A stretch of 63,992 nt of DNA from Flavobacteriaceae bacterium (GTDB lineage: Bacteria; Bacteroidota; Bacteroidia; Flavobacteriales; Flavobacteriaceae), in NCBI GenBank assembly GCA_013043685.1, contig JABDNT010000075.1, positions 1 to 63,992 of the forward strand, written 5' to 3'. Under the pieces are notes generated by a model. It did no database searches. It worked only from the letters and a program-made list of their open reading frames with translations, and was not told where the DNA came from. Below, one piece after another: positions 8,623 to 17,809 of this stretch (position 1 is the stretch's first letter; the number at the start of each line of letters is the position of its first letter). Position numbers and translations under genes: made by a program.

Positions 8623-9894
8623 TCACCTTTTCAAAAACCAGTTACCGATCGCGCACCTTAAGCATTGTTTCTTTTCGCAATATTCAGATTTAAGCTGAAG
8701 TAACGCCTGGCTCTCGAGGACATTTGTTGCCTTCGGCCGCAATTCAGCAAATTTTCGAATGATTCCGTTTTCCTCGGCACCCAGGGATTGCGCTAGATCC
8801 ATGAACTCATTATCATTGAATTGACCATGAGTTCGCATATAAAAGAATTTTAACGGTAAAACAACATTGATCAGCAGCAGGTCAATAAAGGCATTACTCA
8901 TCAGTTTTGATCGGGATACGGATTGTGTGCCAAAGTTATAGTGATCTTTCCAATACTCGCTCGCTTCGAATTTCAACAACGCATAATATTCTCCCTTCGA
9001 ACTGGCCTCGATAAGGTTTGAGAAGAGCTGCTGATTTTTAGAGTACAGCATCGAAAGTTGCGACAAACGAATGGTAGGAAAATTCATTGGCCGCAACCGA
9101 AAGAATTTCGGTGGAATCACATGCTCGTTTCTTAGCTTGAACTTATTCTTCAGAAACACGTATTCTTCCCTTAACTTCTCATAATACGAATCTCCTCCTT
9201 GCTGGTTTAAAAGTCCTGCCTGCCCTAATAATAATGCTTCCAGGTGGCCAGGTTGTCCGGCACATTTTCGAATCAGGGAATAGTTGACAGATGTTGCGAT
9301 ACTTCCGAAGGAATCTGAATTGACCTTTGTTCCGAAATACTCAGAAAGCAAATGAAATAATAATGCTTCCCAGTCATTGTTCAATTGTTCCAACCGCGCA
9401 GCGAATTGATCGGTTCTATGTTCCATGCGTTCTATGAACAAGGTATCAAGCCAATTTTTATATGTGAAGACATCTACACGGTAAAAATCCGGTTCACAGG
9501 GAATCCATCTATTCGCCCGATCAAATAGTTTCTTGTAAGCGGACCTTGTTGTTGCGGGAATCCAATGCTTTAATTCTATGGTTGGGATCTCACTGGTATT
9601 GGTCCGTTTCACTGGGGTGTCATACTTCCAGACTACATGCAGGATCACGTTATTGTAGGCACTATCTTCCTGGTGTTTATGGTTATACCAGTGCGATGCT
9701 TTAAGATGGATCTCAATATTCCCGGCCCACATCTGGCCGTCTATTTCCAATTGCCCGTTGAAGAAGTCGGGCCCGGAATTGGAGTTGTGCATCCCTGGAG
9801 AATGGACTATCACAGATTCTCCGGTAACGGTCTTTAAATTACGTGTATCAAACTTCTGATATTTCCACACGTAATGCAGAAAATCTTCTTTCAA
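8623..9894 (-). CDS. DUF2851 family protein
   Basis: The 423-residue protein starts MKEDFLHYVWKYQKFD and carries the family hallmark HSPGMHNSNSGPDF followed by WAGNIEIHLKASHW (residues about 30-75), typical of DUF2851. The C-terminus has a cysteine pair cluster (CEKKQCLRC) that could bind a metal. The N-terminal part has an endonuclease-like look (conserved D, E and K in GPDFFNG and NIEIH), but activity is not proven. No signal peptide or membrane helix is seen, so it should be cytoplasmic. A terminator separates it from the preceding cysteine synthase-like gene. Confidence 0.85.
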   Translation of the reverse strand: MKEDFLHYVWKYQKFDTRNLKTVTGESVIVHSPGMHNSNSGPDFFNGQLEIDGQMWAGNIEIHLKASHWYNHKHQEDSAYNNVILHVVWKYDTPVKRTNTSEIPTIELKHWIPATTRSAYKKLFDRANRWIPCEPDFYRVDVFTYKNWLDTLFIERMEHRTDQFAARLEQLNNDWEALLFHLLSEYFGTKVNSDSFGSIATSVNYSLIRKCAGQPGHLEALLLGQAGLLNQQGGDSYYEKLREEYVFLKNKFKLRNEHVIPPKFFRLRPMNFPTIRLSQLSMLYSKNQQLFSNLIEASSKGEYYALLKFEASEYWKDHYNFGTQSVSRSKLMSNAFIDLLLINVVLPLKFFYMRTHGQFNDNEFMDLAQSLGAEENGIIRKFAELRPKATNVLESQALLQLKSEYCEKKQCLRCAIGNWFLKR

Positions 9895-9937
9895 ATTATA
9901 ATAAGTTATGGGAAGAAAAGAACCGTTCCACTAAAAT

Positions 9938-9962
9938 AAAAAATCCCGCGGAATCGCGGGAT
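9938..9962 (-). terminator. Rho-independent terminator after the cysteine synthase-like gene
   Basis: An 8-bp perfect stem ATCCCGCG/CGCGGGAT with a GAAT loop, followed on the minus strand by an A/T-rich run with T tracts, lies 20 bases past the stop of the PLP enzyme gene. Confidence 0.85.
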
Positions 9963-9982
9963 GGAATAGTTTGTTTTTTTGT

Positions 9983-10963
9983 TTAGTCGATATACCCTTT
10001 TTCGCGCATCCAATCATCATTGAACATCTTGCCCACATATCGGCTACCATGATCATGGAAAAGCACCACAACTATATCCCCCTCCTTAAAATGTTCCTTT
10101 AGTTGAAGCACTCCCTTTATAGCAGCTCCTGCAGAATTTCCCAGAAACATTCCTTCTTTTGTAGCGAGTAAGCGCGTATACACGGCTGCATCCTTATCGG
10201 TCACCTTGGTAAATCCATCAATAATATTGAAGTTTACATTCTTAGGAAGTATGTCTTCTCCTATTCCTTCAGTGACATACGGATAAATTTCGTTTTCATC
10301 GAATATACCTGTTTCATGATATTTTTTGAATACGCTTCCATAGGTATCCACACCCCAAACTTTTACATTCGGATTTTTCATTTTAAGATAACTGCCAACT
10401 CCGGAAATCGTTCCGCCTGTCCCGACACCAACGACAAAATGAGTCACTTTTCCATCGGTTTGTTCCCATATTTCAGGACCTGTGCTTTTAAAATGTGCTT
10501 TGCAATTACTTGGGTTATCGTACTGATTCACATACCAGCTATTCGGGGTTTCTTCTGCCAGCCGCCTGGAAACCGAATAATACGACCTGGGGTCATCGGG
10601 TGCGACATCCGTTGGACAGACCACTACTTCGGCACCAACCGCTCTCAGTACATCCATTTTTTCCTTGGACTGCTTGTCGGAGATCACAAATACACATTTA
10701 TATCCTTTAACAATAGCAGCTAATGCCAATCCCATGCCTGTATTGCCTGAGGTTCCCTCAATGATGGTCCCACCGGGTTTCAATCTCCCGTCTGCCTCAG
10801 CATCCTCGATCATCATTAATGCCATTCGATCCTTTACAGAATTCCCGGGATTAAAAGTCTCGTATTTTGCCAACACCATGCATGGCAATTCGGCCGTTAA
10901 TTTATTGATCTTCACCAGTGGTGTATTACCAATAGTTTCGAGTATGTTTTCTGCGTAATCCAT
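9983..10963 (-). CDS. PLP-dependent cysteine synthase family protein
   Basis: The 326-residue fold-type II PLP enzyme contains the cofactor lysine in NPGNSVKDRMA (about residue 45), the substrate loop EGTSGNTGMGLA and the phosphate-binding glycine loop GVGTGGTISGVG. It is related to O-acetylserine sulfhydrylase (CysK/CysM) and to the catalytic domain of cystathionine beta-synthase; no C-terminal CBS domain is present. Which of the two reactions it performs cannot be told from sequence alone. The start MDYAENILETIGNTPLV at 10963 is preferred over the ATG 7 codons upstream because family members begin there. Its own terminator follows. Confidence 0.88.
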   Translation of the reverse strand: MDYAENILETIGNTPLVKINKLTAELPCMVLAKYETFNPGNSVKDRMALMMIEDAEADGRLKPGGTIIEGTSGNTGMGLALAAIVKGYKCVFVISDKQSKEKMDVLRAVGAEVVVCPTDVAPDDPRSYYSVSRRLAEETPNSWYVNQYDNPSNCKAHFKSTGPEIWEQTDGKVTHFVVGVGTGGTISGVGSYLKMKNPNVKVWGVDTYGSVFKKYHETGIFDENEIYPYVTEGIGEDILPKNVNFNIIDGFTKVTDKDAAVYTRLLATKEGMFLGNSAGAAIKGVLQLKEHFKEGDIVVVLFHDHGSRYVGKMFNDDWMREKGYID

Positions 10964-11020
10964 AATTTCCGTTAGACGCTGCAAAAGTACACTTTCAACT
11001 AACGATGTGCAAGATTAGTG

Positions 11021-12256
11021 CTACTCAAATCGGATGGCTCTCACAGGGGAAATCCTCGTAATAATCCAGGAGGGTATCAGTAGCATTAATAAGCAGAGTA
11101 AAAAAGTGCCGGCATTCAGCAGAAGAATATAACCTATATCAAGATATACCGGAGCTTCGGTTACATAATAAGTGTCTGGGTTTAACGGAAAGACTTTGAA
11201 GTACTTCTGTATAAGCAGCAAACCGATTCCTATCACATTTCCGAATAATAATCCAACACAAATGAGATACATGGCATTGTAAATAAACACCTTTCGAACA
11301 CTCCAGTCATCGCTTCCCAGTGCTTTTAGTATTCCTATCATTTGAGTTCGTTCCAGGATAAGGACCAACAAGGCAGTGATCATGTTGATCCCCGCTACAA
11401 GGATCATAATCCCTATGATGAGCGCAATATTGAAATCGAACAGGTCCAGCCATTCGAATATCGACCCGTATTTTTGGCGAATGGTTTGCGTATCTAAAGT
11501 ACTCGCCGTTTCCTGGTAGACCCGTCTGCCAATGTTTTCTATCTCGTCAAAATCATCTACAAACAATTCGAAGGCACCAATTTGATCTTCATCCCATTTG
11601 TTAAGCCTTTGAATATGCCGTATATCAGCAATTAGGAATTGTTCATCGAACTGTTGAAATCCACTATTGTAAATTCCTACTATATCGAAGCCCCTGCTCC
11701 GCGGTGGCTTTGAACTATCGGCATTGATAAAGAAGGTTACGATCCGGTCTCCTAATTTCAATCCAAGCCTGTTAACGAGGTATTGCGAGATCAGTACATC
11801 CGAATTGAGATCTTCGGAAAAGTCGGGAAGCCTTCCATCTACAAGGTATTCCTCGAAATTCTGCCACTTATAATCGTCACTTACACCTTTAACCACAACT
11901 CCTTCAAAATCGGATGCGGTTCGAATTACACCTCCTTTAAGCGCCGTAATCTGTATATGATTAACGCCCTCCACCAGGTTGAAATCGGGATAAAAGTCCT
12001 GATTCTTTGATATGGGTATTTGAGAATCGTTGGAGAAGTTAGTATCGAAGATGGTAATCACGATATCACCATTGAAAGCAGAAACCTTCTCCCTGATCTT
12101 TTTCTGCAGCCCGACGCCGGTCGCAATAGAGACCAACATCATAATAATCCCAATAGCAATAGCCGTAATAGCGATTTTTATTATTGGTGCCGAAATGCTA
12201 CTTTTATGATCCTTGGAAGCAATAATGCGCCGGGCGATAAAGAATTCGAAATTCAC
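11021..12256 (-). CDS. ABC transporter permease, LolC/LolE-MacB (FtsX-like) type
   Basis: The 411-residue protein has one N-terminal membrane helix (about 25-50), a large periplasmic domain (about 50-270) and three C-terminal helices with the FtsX-domain pattern MITALLVLILERTQMIGILKALG. This is the topology of lipoprotein-releasing permeases LolC/E and relatives. Its ATPase is not adjacent; bacteroidotan LolD-like genes are often elsewhere. Its start codon lies only 9 bases from the oppositely oriented NamZ start, so the promoters of both genes must lie within the neighbouring coding sequence or the messages are nearly leaderless. Confidence 0.86.
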   Translation of the reverse strand: MNFEFFIARRIIASKDHKSSISAPIIKIAITAIAIGIIMMLVSIATGVGLQKKIREKVSAFNGDIVITIFDTNFSNDSQIPISKNQDFYPDFNLVEGVNHIQITALKGGVIRTASDFEGVVVKGVSDDYKWQNFEEYLVDGRLPDFSEDLNSDVLISQYLVNRLGLKLGDRIVTFFINADSSKPPRSRGFDIVGIYNSGFQQFDEQFLIADIRHIQRLNKWDEDQIGAFELFVDDFDEIENIGRRVYQETASTLDTQTIRQKYGSIFEWLDLFDFNIALIIGIMILVAGINMITALLVLILERTQMIGILKALGSDDWSVRKVFIYNAMYLICVGLLFGNVIGIGLLLIQKYFKVFPLNPDTYYVTEAPVYLDIGYILLLNAGTFLLCLLMLLIPSWIITRISPVRAIRFE

Positions 12257-12265
12257 GGGTATACG

Positions 12266-13567
12266 ATGCGGTTTACTTTCTTCAAAAATACACTATTCCT
12301 GCTTGTATTGATTTGTTTTTCCTGCGGAAGTGGCAGCAAGAGTGAAAACGCCTCAAACGGTAATGATATTGCGATTCATGATTCTTTGGCCATAGAGGGT
12401 GTTCTGAAAGACACTAACAATCACAGCGACTCCCAGGAATTAACCATGGGAGCACAGCGATTTCAGGAGTACGAGGAACTTTTACGAGGGAAAAATGTGG
12501 GCATCGTTGCGAACCAAACCTCTGTCGTCACGTACAGGTCTGAACCGGATAATTCGTATAGGGAGATCAATGTAGAAATGCATTTGGTGGATTTTCTTCT
12601 TCGCAAAGGAATTCGAGTGAAAAAAGTCTTTGCCCCTGAACACGGTTTCCGCGGGGAGGCCGATGCCGGTGAAGCAGTAAAAGACGGATTGGATACGAAT
12701 ACCGGTTTGCCTATCATCTCCCTGTATGGTAAAAATAAAAAGCCTTCACAGGAACAACTGGGCGGATTGGATGTGATCATATTTGATATCCAGGATGTCG
12801 GGGCTCGATTCTATACGTATATTTCAACGCTCCATTATGTAATGGAAGCCTGTGCCGAAAACAATGTTTCACTTATCGTGATGGACAGGCCCAATCCGAA
12901 TGGTCATTATATTGACGGACCTATTCTCGAGCCCGAACATCAGAGTTTTGTGGGTATGCACCCGGTACCGGTAGTTCACGGAATGACGATAGGTGAATAT
13001 GCGCAAATGATCAATGGGGAAGAATGGCTTAAGAATAAAGCAAAATGCAAGCTAAAAGTAATACAGATGCTTAATTACAGCAAGAATACGGAATATTCAC
13101 TACCAATTAGGCCCTCTCCAAATCTTCCGAACGACTCTTCCATTAACCTCTATCCCAGCCTGTGTTTCTTCGAAGGGACCATAGTGAGTGCAGGAAGAGG
13201 TACCGATATGCAATTCCAGGTCTTCGGGGCGCCGGAATTACCTAAAGAATATTTTCCTTTTACTTTCACACCTCAATCCAATGAAGGGGCGAAATATCCT
13301 AAATTTAAAGGAGAAGTTTGCAATGGCCTCGACCTTAGAGAAACAAAAAAACTCGACCGACTAAACCTCGAATGGCTTATTGAAGCTTACGTGGGCTATG
13401 GAAAGAAACCGAATTTCTTCAATAGCTTCTTTACCAAATTAGCAGGGACCGGTAAATTGCAAAACCAAATTGAGAGTGGCTATACGTATCCGGAAATTAG
13501 GGCTAACTGGATTCGCGACCTTAAGGATTACGATCTTATGCGAAAAGAATATTTGATTTACAAATAG
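12266..13567 (+). CDS. namZ: Exo-beta-N-acetylmuramidase NamZ family lipoprotein (DUF1343, GH171)
   Basis: The 433-residue protein begins with a lipoprotein-type signal (LLVLICFSCGSGSK) and continues with the DUF1343 pattern: GKNVGIVANQTSVV, HLVDFLLRKGI, FAPEHGFRGEADAG, DVIIFDIQDVGARFYTYIST, VMDRPNPNG and LPNDSSINLYPSLCFFEGT. The founding characterised member, NamZ, releases terminal N-acetylmuramic acid from peptidoglycan fragments. It probably works at the cell envelope in muropeptide recycling. The frame extends upstream to 12020 inside the opposite permease gene, but that stretch is low quality and the ATG at 12266 gives a proper signal peptide. No murein transporter gene lies next to it. 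Confidence 0.88.
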   Translation: MRFTFFKNTLFLLVLICFSCGSGSKSENASNGNDIAIHDSLAIEGVLKDTNNHSDSQELTMGAQRFQEYEELLRGKNVGIVANQTSVVTYRSEPDNSYREINVEMHLVDFLLRKGIRVKKVFAPEHGFRGEADAGEAVKDGLDTNTGLPIISLYGKNKKPSQEQLGGLDVIIFDIQDVGARFYTYISTLHYVMEACAENNVSLIVMDRPNPNGHYIDGPILEPEHQSFVGMHPVPVVHGMTIGEYAQMINGEEWLKNKAKCKLKVIQMLNYSKNTEYSLPIRPSPNLPNDSSINLYPSLCFFEGTIVSAGRGTDMQFQVFGAPELPKEYFPFTFTPQSNEGAKYPKFKGEVCNGLDLRETKKLDRLNLEWLIEAYVGYGKKPNFFNSFFTKLAGTGKLQNQIESGYTYPEIRANWIRDLKDYDLMRKEYLIYK

Positions 13568-13571
13568 TGAT

Positions 13572-14063
13572 TTATTCAAGTCGCCGCTTCATCTCTTCAA
13601 CAATATTAAAAGCTGCCGGGCATATGGCCACATTCTTTAAGGTCAGGTTGGAAATCTGTTGAAATTTCTTACGGTCCGTATGTGGAAATTCCCGACATGC
13701 TTTGGGACGCACCTCGTAGATACTGCAGTAATTATCAGTCCCAAGAAAACTACAGGGGACACTTTGCAATACATAATCGTTTTCCTCATCTATCCTGAGA
13801 TAGGTTTCAATAAATTTCTGGGGTTTTATTCTGAAATGCCTGGAGATACGTTCTATATCCCTATCGGTAAACAACGGACCGGTTGTTTTACAGCAATTGG
13901 CACAATCCAGGCAATCCGTACGCTGAAATTCTTCTTCATGAAGAGCCTGCATTAAGGTATCGAGATGCTTAGGTGGTTTTTTCCTAAGCTTCGCGAAGAA
14001 TTTTTTGTTCTCCTTATGTGTATCTTTGGCACGCTGTGGGAGTTGTTTCAGGATCTCTTCCAT
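13572..14063 (-). CDS. YkgJ-family cysteine cluster protein
   Basis: The 163-residue protein has the YkgJ/zinc- or iron-chelating pattern: CLDCANCCKTTG in the middle, then CSFLGTDNYCSIYEVRPKACREFPH and a late Cys (AICPAAF). These cysteines probably bind an iron-sulfur cluster or zinc; function is unknown for most members. The start at 14063 (MEEILKQLPQRAKDTHKE) is chosen because the upstream open frame lacks conservation-like features and overlaps the divergent methyltransferase. Only 17 bases separate it from that divergent start codon. Confidence 0.82.
   Translation of the reverse strand: MEEILKQLPQRAKDTHKENKKFFAKLRKKPPKHLDTLMQALHEEEFQRTDCLDCANCCKTTGPLFTDRDIERISRHFRIKPQKFIETYLRIDEENDYVLQSVPCSFLGTDNYCSIYEVRPKACREFPHTDRKKFQQISNLTLKNVAICPAAFNIVEEMKRRLE
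14021..14028 (+). promoter_or_regulatory. Probable -7 element for the methyltransferase gene
   Basis: TATCTTTG matches the TAnnTTTG consensus exactly, 53 bases upstream of the methyltransferase ATG and inside the coding sequence of the divergent YkgJ gene. A TTTG upstream (14004-14007) is too close for ideal -33 spacing, so support is partial. Confidence 0.4.
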
Positions 14064-14080
14064 ACTCCAAAAATAGACAA

Positions 14081-14782
14081 ATGGACGATATATTCGGCAG
14101 GGCGTTGCTCGATTATTACAATAACAAATATACCGAAGACCTGATAACCGAAACATCTATTTCAGAGCCGGATGAAATACCATTGCCCTATTTGTTCCGA
14201 GGTTTCGATGAAATGCCAATGATTGAACAGACAGCATTACTCACTTCCAGAGGAGCTGTTCTGGATGTTGGATGTGGTGCCGGGAATCACTCGCTATATC
14301 TTCAGAATAAGGGATTTGAAGTCACTGCTATAGATGAATCTGAAGGAGCGGTAAAGGTTGCGAGCCAAAGAGGAGTAAATAAAACACTAAATTGTTCATT
14401 ACTCGATTTTGAAGGTACCTTCGATACGATCTTATTACTGATGAATGGCACTGGTATTTTCTCAACTGTCGAGGAAGTTCCAAAATACCTTCAGCACTTC
14501 AAGAAGTTATTGAAACCCGGAGGGCAGATCCTGGTTGACGGAAGTGATCTTCAATACATGTACGACCAAACCGAGGAAGGCGCTATCTGGGTGCCTGGAG
14601 ACCGATACTATGGCGAGCTGGAGTTTATAATCTCCTACAAAGGAGAATCTACCGCGCCCTTTCCATGGCTTTATCTGGATGAACGATTGTTTGAGATTTT
14701 GGCCAACGAAAATGGCTTCGATTTATCGATAATTGAGCGAGGTGAAAATTTCGACTACCTGGCCAGGCTTAGTGTCCGGTAG
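14081..14782 (+). CDS. Class I SAM-dependent methyltransferase
   Basis: The 233-residue protein has a Rossmann methyltransferase core with motif I VLDVGCGAGNHSLYL (about 68-82), an acidic loop VTAIDESEGAV, and a motif IV-like LLLMNGTGIFS followed by LLKPGGQILVDGSDL. It is a soluble small-molecule or protein methyltransferase; the substrate cannot be inferred. The start at 14081 (MDDIFGRALLDYY) is used rather than an upstream in-frame ATG lying inside the divergent gene. Its 3' end overlaps the convergent DUF2059 gene by 14 bases. Confidence 0.85.
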   Translation: MDDIFGRALLDYYNNKYTEDLITETSISEPDEIPLPYLFRGFDEMPMIEQTALLTSRGAVLDVGCGAGNHSLYLQNKGFEVTAIDESEGAVKVASQRGVNKTLNCSLLDFEGTFDTILLLMNGTGIFSTVEEVPKYLQHFKKLLKPGGQILVDGSDLQYMYDQTEEGAIWVPGDRYYGELEFIISYKGESTAPFPWLYLDERLFEILANENGFDLSIIERGENFDYLARLSVR

Positions 14783-15308
14783 AATAGCCTAACTCAATCA
14801 AATTTTTCATCTTAGCAGCAAAGAGGTCCCTGCTCCAATGTTCCGATATCTCCATGATATCTTTTGAAAGTTCCGGTTTTTTCTCTTCGATTTTAATTCC
14901 AATATCAGATTTAAAAAAAGTAGAAATTTCATCATTCTGAGCAGTACTTAATTGAGATGGGTCCTTCAACATCTGTTTTCCAGCATCAGTGCTGAAGAAT
15001 TCGTTCATTGTATTGATCTCATCATGGGTAAAGTGGTTGCGATAAGCAAAAGTAAGAAGGTTTACAATTTCATCGAGGCTCTTTTCCTTATCGTTTTGAA
15101 GCTCTTTCCACACTGATTGCGGTACCTCAGACGCAGAGAACTGCTGCTTTAGAACATCAAACATACTTTCGAAAGCACCGCTGTATTGATCCCGGGTTCC
15201 GTTATTATTCAGGTATTCGATAATGTCTTGTTGAAACGGATCCTCCTGGCCTATCGATGAAAAACAAAAAGTAAAAAAAAGCGTTAAAAACAGAAACCTA
15301 ATTTTCAT
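14769..15308 (-). CDS. DUF2059 domain-containing exported protein
   Basis: The 179-residue protein has a signal peptide (MKIRFLFLTLFFTFCFSSIGQ) and a helical DUF2059 region with the characteristic FFSTDAGKQMLKDPSQL near the middle and a long C-terminal helix. The family is periplasmic or membrane-associated, with unknown function. The ATG at 15308 is favoured over one three codons upstream because it begins the signal peptide. It is divergent from the metalloprotease-like lipoprotein gene 48 bases away. Confidence 0.8.
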   Translation of the reverse strand: MKIRFLFLTLFFTFCFSSIGQEDPFQQDIIEYLNNNGTRDQYSGAFESMFDVLKQQFSASEVPQSVWKELQNDKEKSLDEIVNLLTFAYRNHFTHDEINTMNEFFSTDAGKQMLKDPSQLSTAQNDEISTFFKSDIGIKIEEKKPELSKDIMEISEHWSRDLFAAKMKNLIELGYSTGH

Positions 15309-15356
15309 AATGGTCATTTAAAGATTATGTTTGCTAAAAAAAACAAAGGTACAATA

Positions 15357-16118
15357 ATGAAGAATTTCCCAATAAAGCTTTTGCTATGTTCACTTTTACT
15401 CCTGCTATTTACGGCGTGTCAAAGTGACGATTCAGGAGAAACGAACAATGAGAGAACAGAGAATCTAAAGGCTTTAGGGACTTCCGCGGAAGATATTTTG
15501 TCCGATGATTTTTATACTCGCCTGGTGGTAGAAATTGTATACTCCAATGGTTTCAGACCGAAACAATTGACCATCGATACGTTCAGAACTTTTTTAAATC
15601 AGCGACTAAACAAACCTGGTGGCATCAGTATAGTTGAAACTGTGATCGATCCTCCTCAGGGCGAGCCCTATACTATTTCCGAAATTCGTGATATTGAAAG
15701 CAATGTCCGAACACGATATACCAACGGAAATGAAATAGCGGTTTTTATATTTTTTGCCAACGGTAATTCTTCCAATGATACAGACACTTCTGTTACCTTG
15801 GGGTCCGCATACCAAAATACGTCCCTGGTTATTTATGAAGAGACACTTCAAAGCCTTCCGCAGGACCTCTTCCTGATGGAGGCTACTACTATCCGACATG
15901 AATTCGGACATATACTTGGATTGGTAGATATTACAGGTGATGATATTCATCCGGAAGGTCATATCGACCCGGATAGTTCGAAGCATTGTCTTGTTGAAGG
16001 ATGCCTGATGTATTTCGCCAGTACCATTCCTTCCAACATTACCAACCCAATGGTAAGTGATATTCCGGCACTCGATCCCCTTTGTATCGAAGACCTCCAG
16101 GTTAAGGGAGGTTTATAA
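15357..16118 (+). CDS. Lipoprotein zinc metalloprotease (HExxHxxGxxD)
   Basis: The 253-residue product starts with a lipoprotein signal (LLLFTACQSD, Cys21) and has a metzincin-like zinc site at residues 181-191, RHEFGHILGLVD, where His181, His185 and Asp191 would bind zinc and Glu182 act as base. Two Cys (KHCLVEGCLMYF) follow, and MYFAS could be a Met-turn equivalent. Such proteins are annotated in flavobacteria as membrane metalloproteases. It should act at the outer face of a membrane; the substrate is unknown. The ATG at 15357 begins the signal peptide; an upstream in-frame ATG at 15327 is less likely. Confidence 0.8.
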   Translation: MKNFPIKLLLCSLLLLLFTACQSDDSGETNNERTENLKALGTSAEDILSDDFYTRLVVEIVYSNGFRPKQLTIDTFRTFLNQRLNKPGGISIVETVIDPPQGEPYTISEIRDIESNVRTRYTNGNEIAVFIFFANGNSSNDTDTSVTLGSAYQNTSLVIYEETLQSLPQDLFLMEATTIRHEFGHILGLVDITGDDIHPEGHIDPDSSKHCLVEGCLMYFASTIPSNITNPMVSDIPALDPLCIEDLQVKGGL

Positions 16119-16149
16119 ACAGGCAAGTAAGGTTTTAATTCAGATTGAA

Positions 16150-17787
16150 CTAATTTCCGTACACTAATTCACCATTCACAAAGGTGGCTAATACCCTGAC
16201 ATTTGGTATGGAGTCCTCGTGAACTTTCATAATATCCTGATCCAGAACAACGAAGTCGGCGAATTTTCCATCTTCAATACTCCCCTTCTCCATTTCTTCA
16301 AAATTAGAATAAGCAGCCCATATGGTCATACCTCTAAGCGCTTCTTCACGGCTTAGCGCTTCTTCCATTCTGTATCCGCCATCAGGATAATTTTCTAGAT
16401 CTTTTCGTGCCACAGCTGCATAGAAAGTATGCATTGGATTTACTTTTTCTACAGGAAAATCTGTTCCCAGAGCTACAATTCCTGCTTTATTTAGCAAAGT
16501 CTTGTATGCATAAGCTCCCTTGATCCGGTCCGGCCCAACCCTATCTTCGGCCCAGTACATATCGCTCGTAGCATGCGTTGGTTGTATGGACGGAATGATA
16601 TTTTTAGAGAAGTAATCGAAATCGGAAATACTTACAACCTGTGCATGCTCTACCTTCCATCTGGTGTCCGTTTTACCTTCCAGTACCCTTGAATAAGCCC
16701 TGAGAACAGCCACATTGGCCGAATCCCCAATAGCATGCGTGTTCATCTGGTATCCAGCATCCGCAATTCGTTTCGCTAAAGAATCCATCTGGGCCTCGGT
16801 CGTGATCATCGCACCGTAATGACCAGGTTGATCGCTATAAGGTGCTTTCATTGCTGCGCCTCTTGACCCGAGGGCACCATCTGCATACACTTTTACACTG
16901 CGGACATTGAGCCTGTCGGTCTTAATAATTCCTTTATTGAGATAATAATCCAGATTCTCTTCAAAATTTGCTACCATCGCATAAACCCTCAACTTCATTT
17001 CATCACGTCGTTGCAGGCTATCGATCATTTCAATGACCTTTCTGGGCAATCCGGCGTCATTTACTGTTGTAAGTCCGAGGGACAAACATATCTCCTCGGC
17101 TTCCACCAGGGAGCGAGCCGCAGTTTCAACGGAAACTTCCGGTGCATTTGTGTAAACCAGACTCATGGGAGCGTCAACCAGTATACCCGTGAGCTCGCCG
17201 TCTTTCACTATCACTTCTCCTCCATCCATACTAGTTTCTGGTGTCACTCCCCCAAGATCCAGGGCCTTGGTATTAGCAAGCAGCGCATGGCCATCGATCC
17301 GTCTTAACACAACAGGGGTATCAGGGAATAGCGAATCCAATTTATCCTTGGTAGGAAATTCCTTCAATTCCCAATCGTTCTGATCCCAGCCTCTTCCTTC
17401 AATGAAATCCACATTCTTTTCCTGCTGAAAAGAAACTACACGTTCCAACACCTCATCGTAGCTCTGCGTACCCACAAGATCCACGATCTGTAAAGAATTG
17501 CCAAGTCCATAGAGATGCGCATGAGCATCGATCAACCCGGGAAAGATGGTCTTGCCGCCTGCATCATAAATTTCAGAAGGATTGTACTTTGAGACCAGTT
17601 GCTCTACATTTCCGGTCTCGAGGATCTTCCCATCCTTTATTACAAATCCGTCAACCGTACTGAATGTTTCATCCACGGTGTAAACCGTCGCATTCTGCAC
17701 AAGAAGATCAACAGGTATCCATTCCGAAGAACAGGAAAGAGTGATACAAAATAATGGTAATAGTGATAGAAGTACTAGTTTTTTCAT
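16150..17787 (-). CDS. Amidohydrolase family lipoprotein (YtcJ/amidohydrolase-3 type)
   Basis: The 545-residue protein starts with a lipoprotein signal (LPLFCITLSCSS) and then follows the amidohydrolase-3 pattern: GKTIFPGLIDAHAHLYGLG holding the metal-binding HAH, GRGWDQNDW, DGHALLANTKAL, DGALGSRGAAM, TTHAIGDSAN, WKVEHAQVVS and ALGTDFPVE. Members are zinc- or mononuclear metal-dependent hydrolases acting on C-N bonds; many, including YtcJ, lack a known substrate. A lipobox puts this one outside the cytoplasm. It follows the barrel gene by 22 bases on the same strand, so the two may be co-transcribed. Start at 17787 is the ATG that opens the signal peptide. Confidence 0.88.
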   Translation of the reverse strand: MKKLVLLSLLPLFCITLSCSSEWIPVDLLVQNATVYTVDETFSTVDGFVIKDGKILETGNVEQLVSKYNPSEIYDAGGKTIFPGLIDAHAHLYGLGNSLQIVDLVGTQSYDEVLERVVSFQQEKNVDFIEGRGWDQNDWELKEFPTKDKLDSLFPDTPVVLRRIDGHALLANTKALDLGGVTPETSMDGGEVIVKDGELTGILVDAPMSLVYTNAPEVSVETAARSLVEAEEICLSLGLTTVNDAGLPRKVIEMIDSLQRRDEMKLRVYAMVANFEENLDYYLNKGIIKTDRLNVRSVKVYADGALGSRGAAMKAPYSDQPGHYGAMITTEAQMDSLAKRIADAGYQMNTHAIGDSANVAVLRAYSRVLEGKTDTRWKVEHAQVVSISDFDYFSKNIIPSIQPTHATSDMYWAEDRVGPDRIKGAYAYKTLLNKAGIVALGTDFPVEKVNPMHTFYAAVARKDLENYPDGGYRMEEALSREEALRGMTIWAAYSNFEEMEKGSIEDGKFADFVVLDQDIMKVHEDSIPNVRVLATFVNGELVYGN

Positions 17788-17809
17788 AGCTCGAAGATAG
17801 CAAAATTCG

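Noticed and set aside
12020-12265. N-terminal extension of NamZ by 82 residues
   Set aside because: Lies inside the divergent permease gene and would bury the lipoprotein signal at MRFTFFKN.
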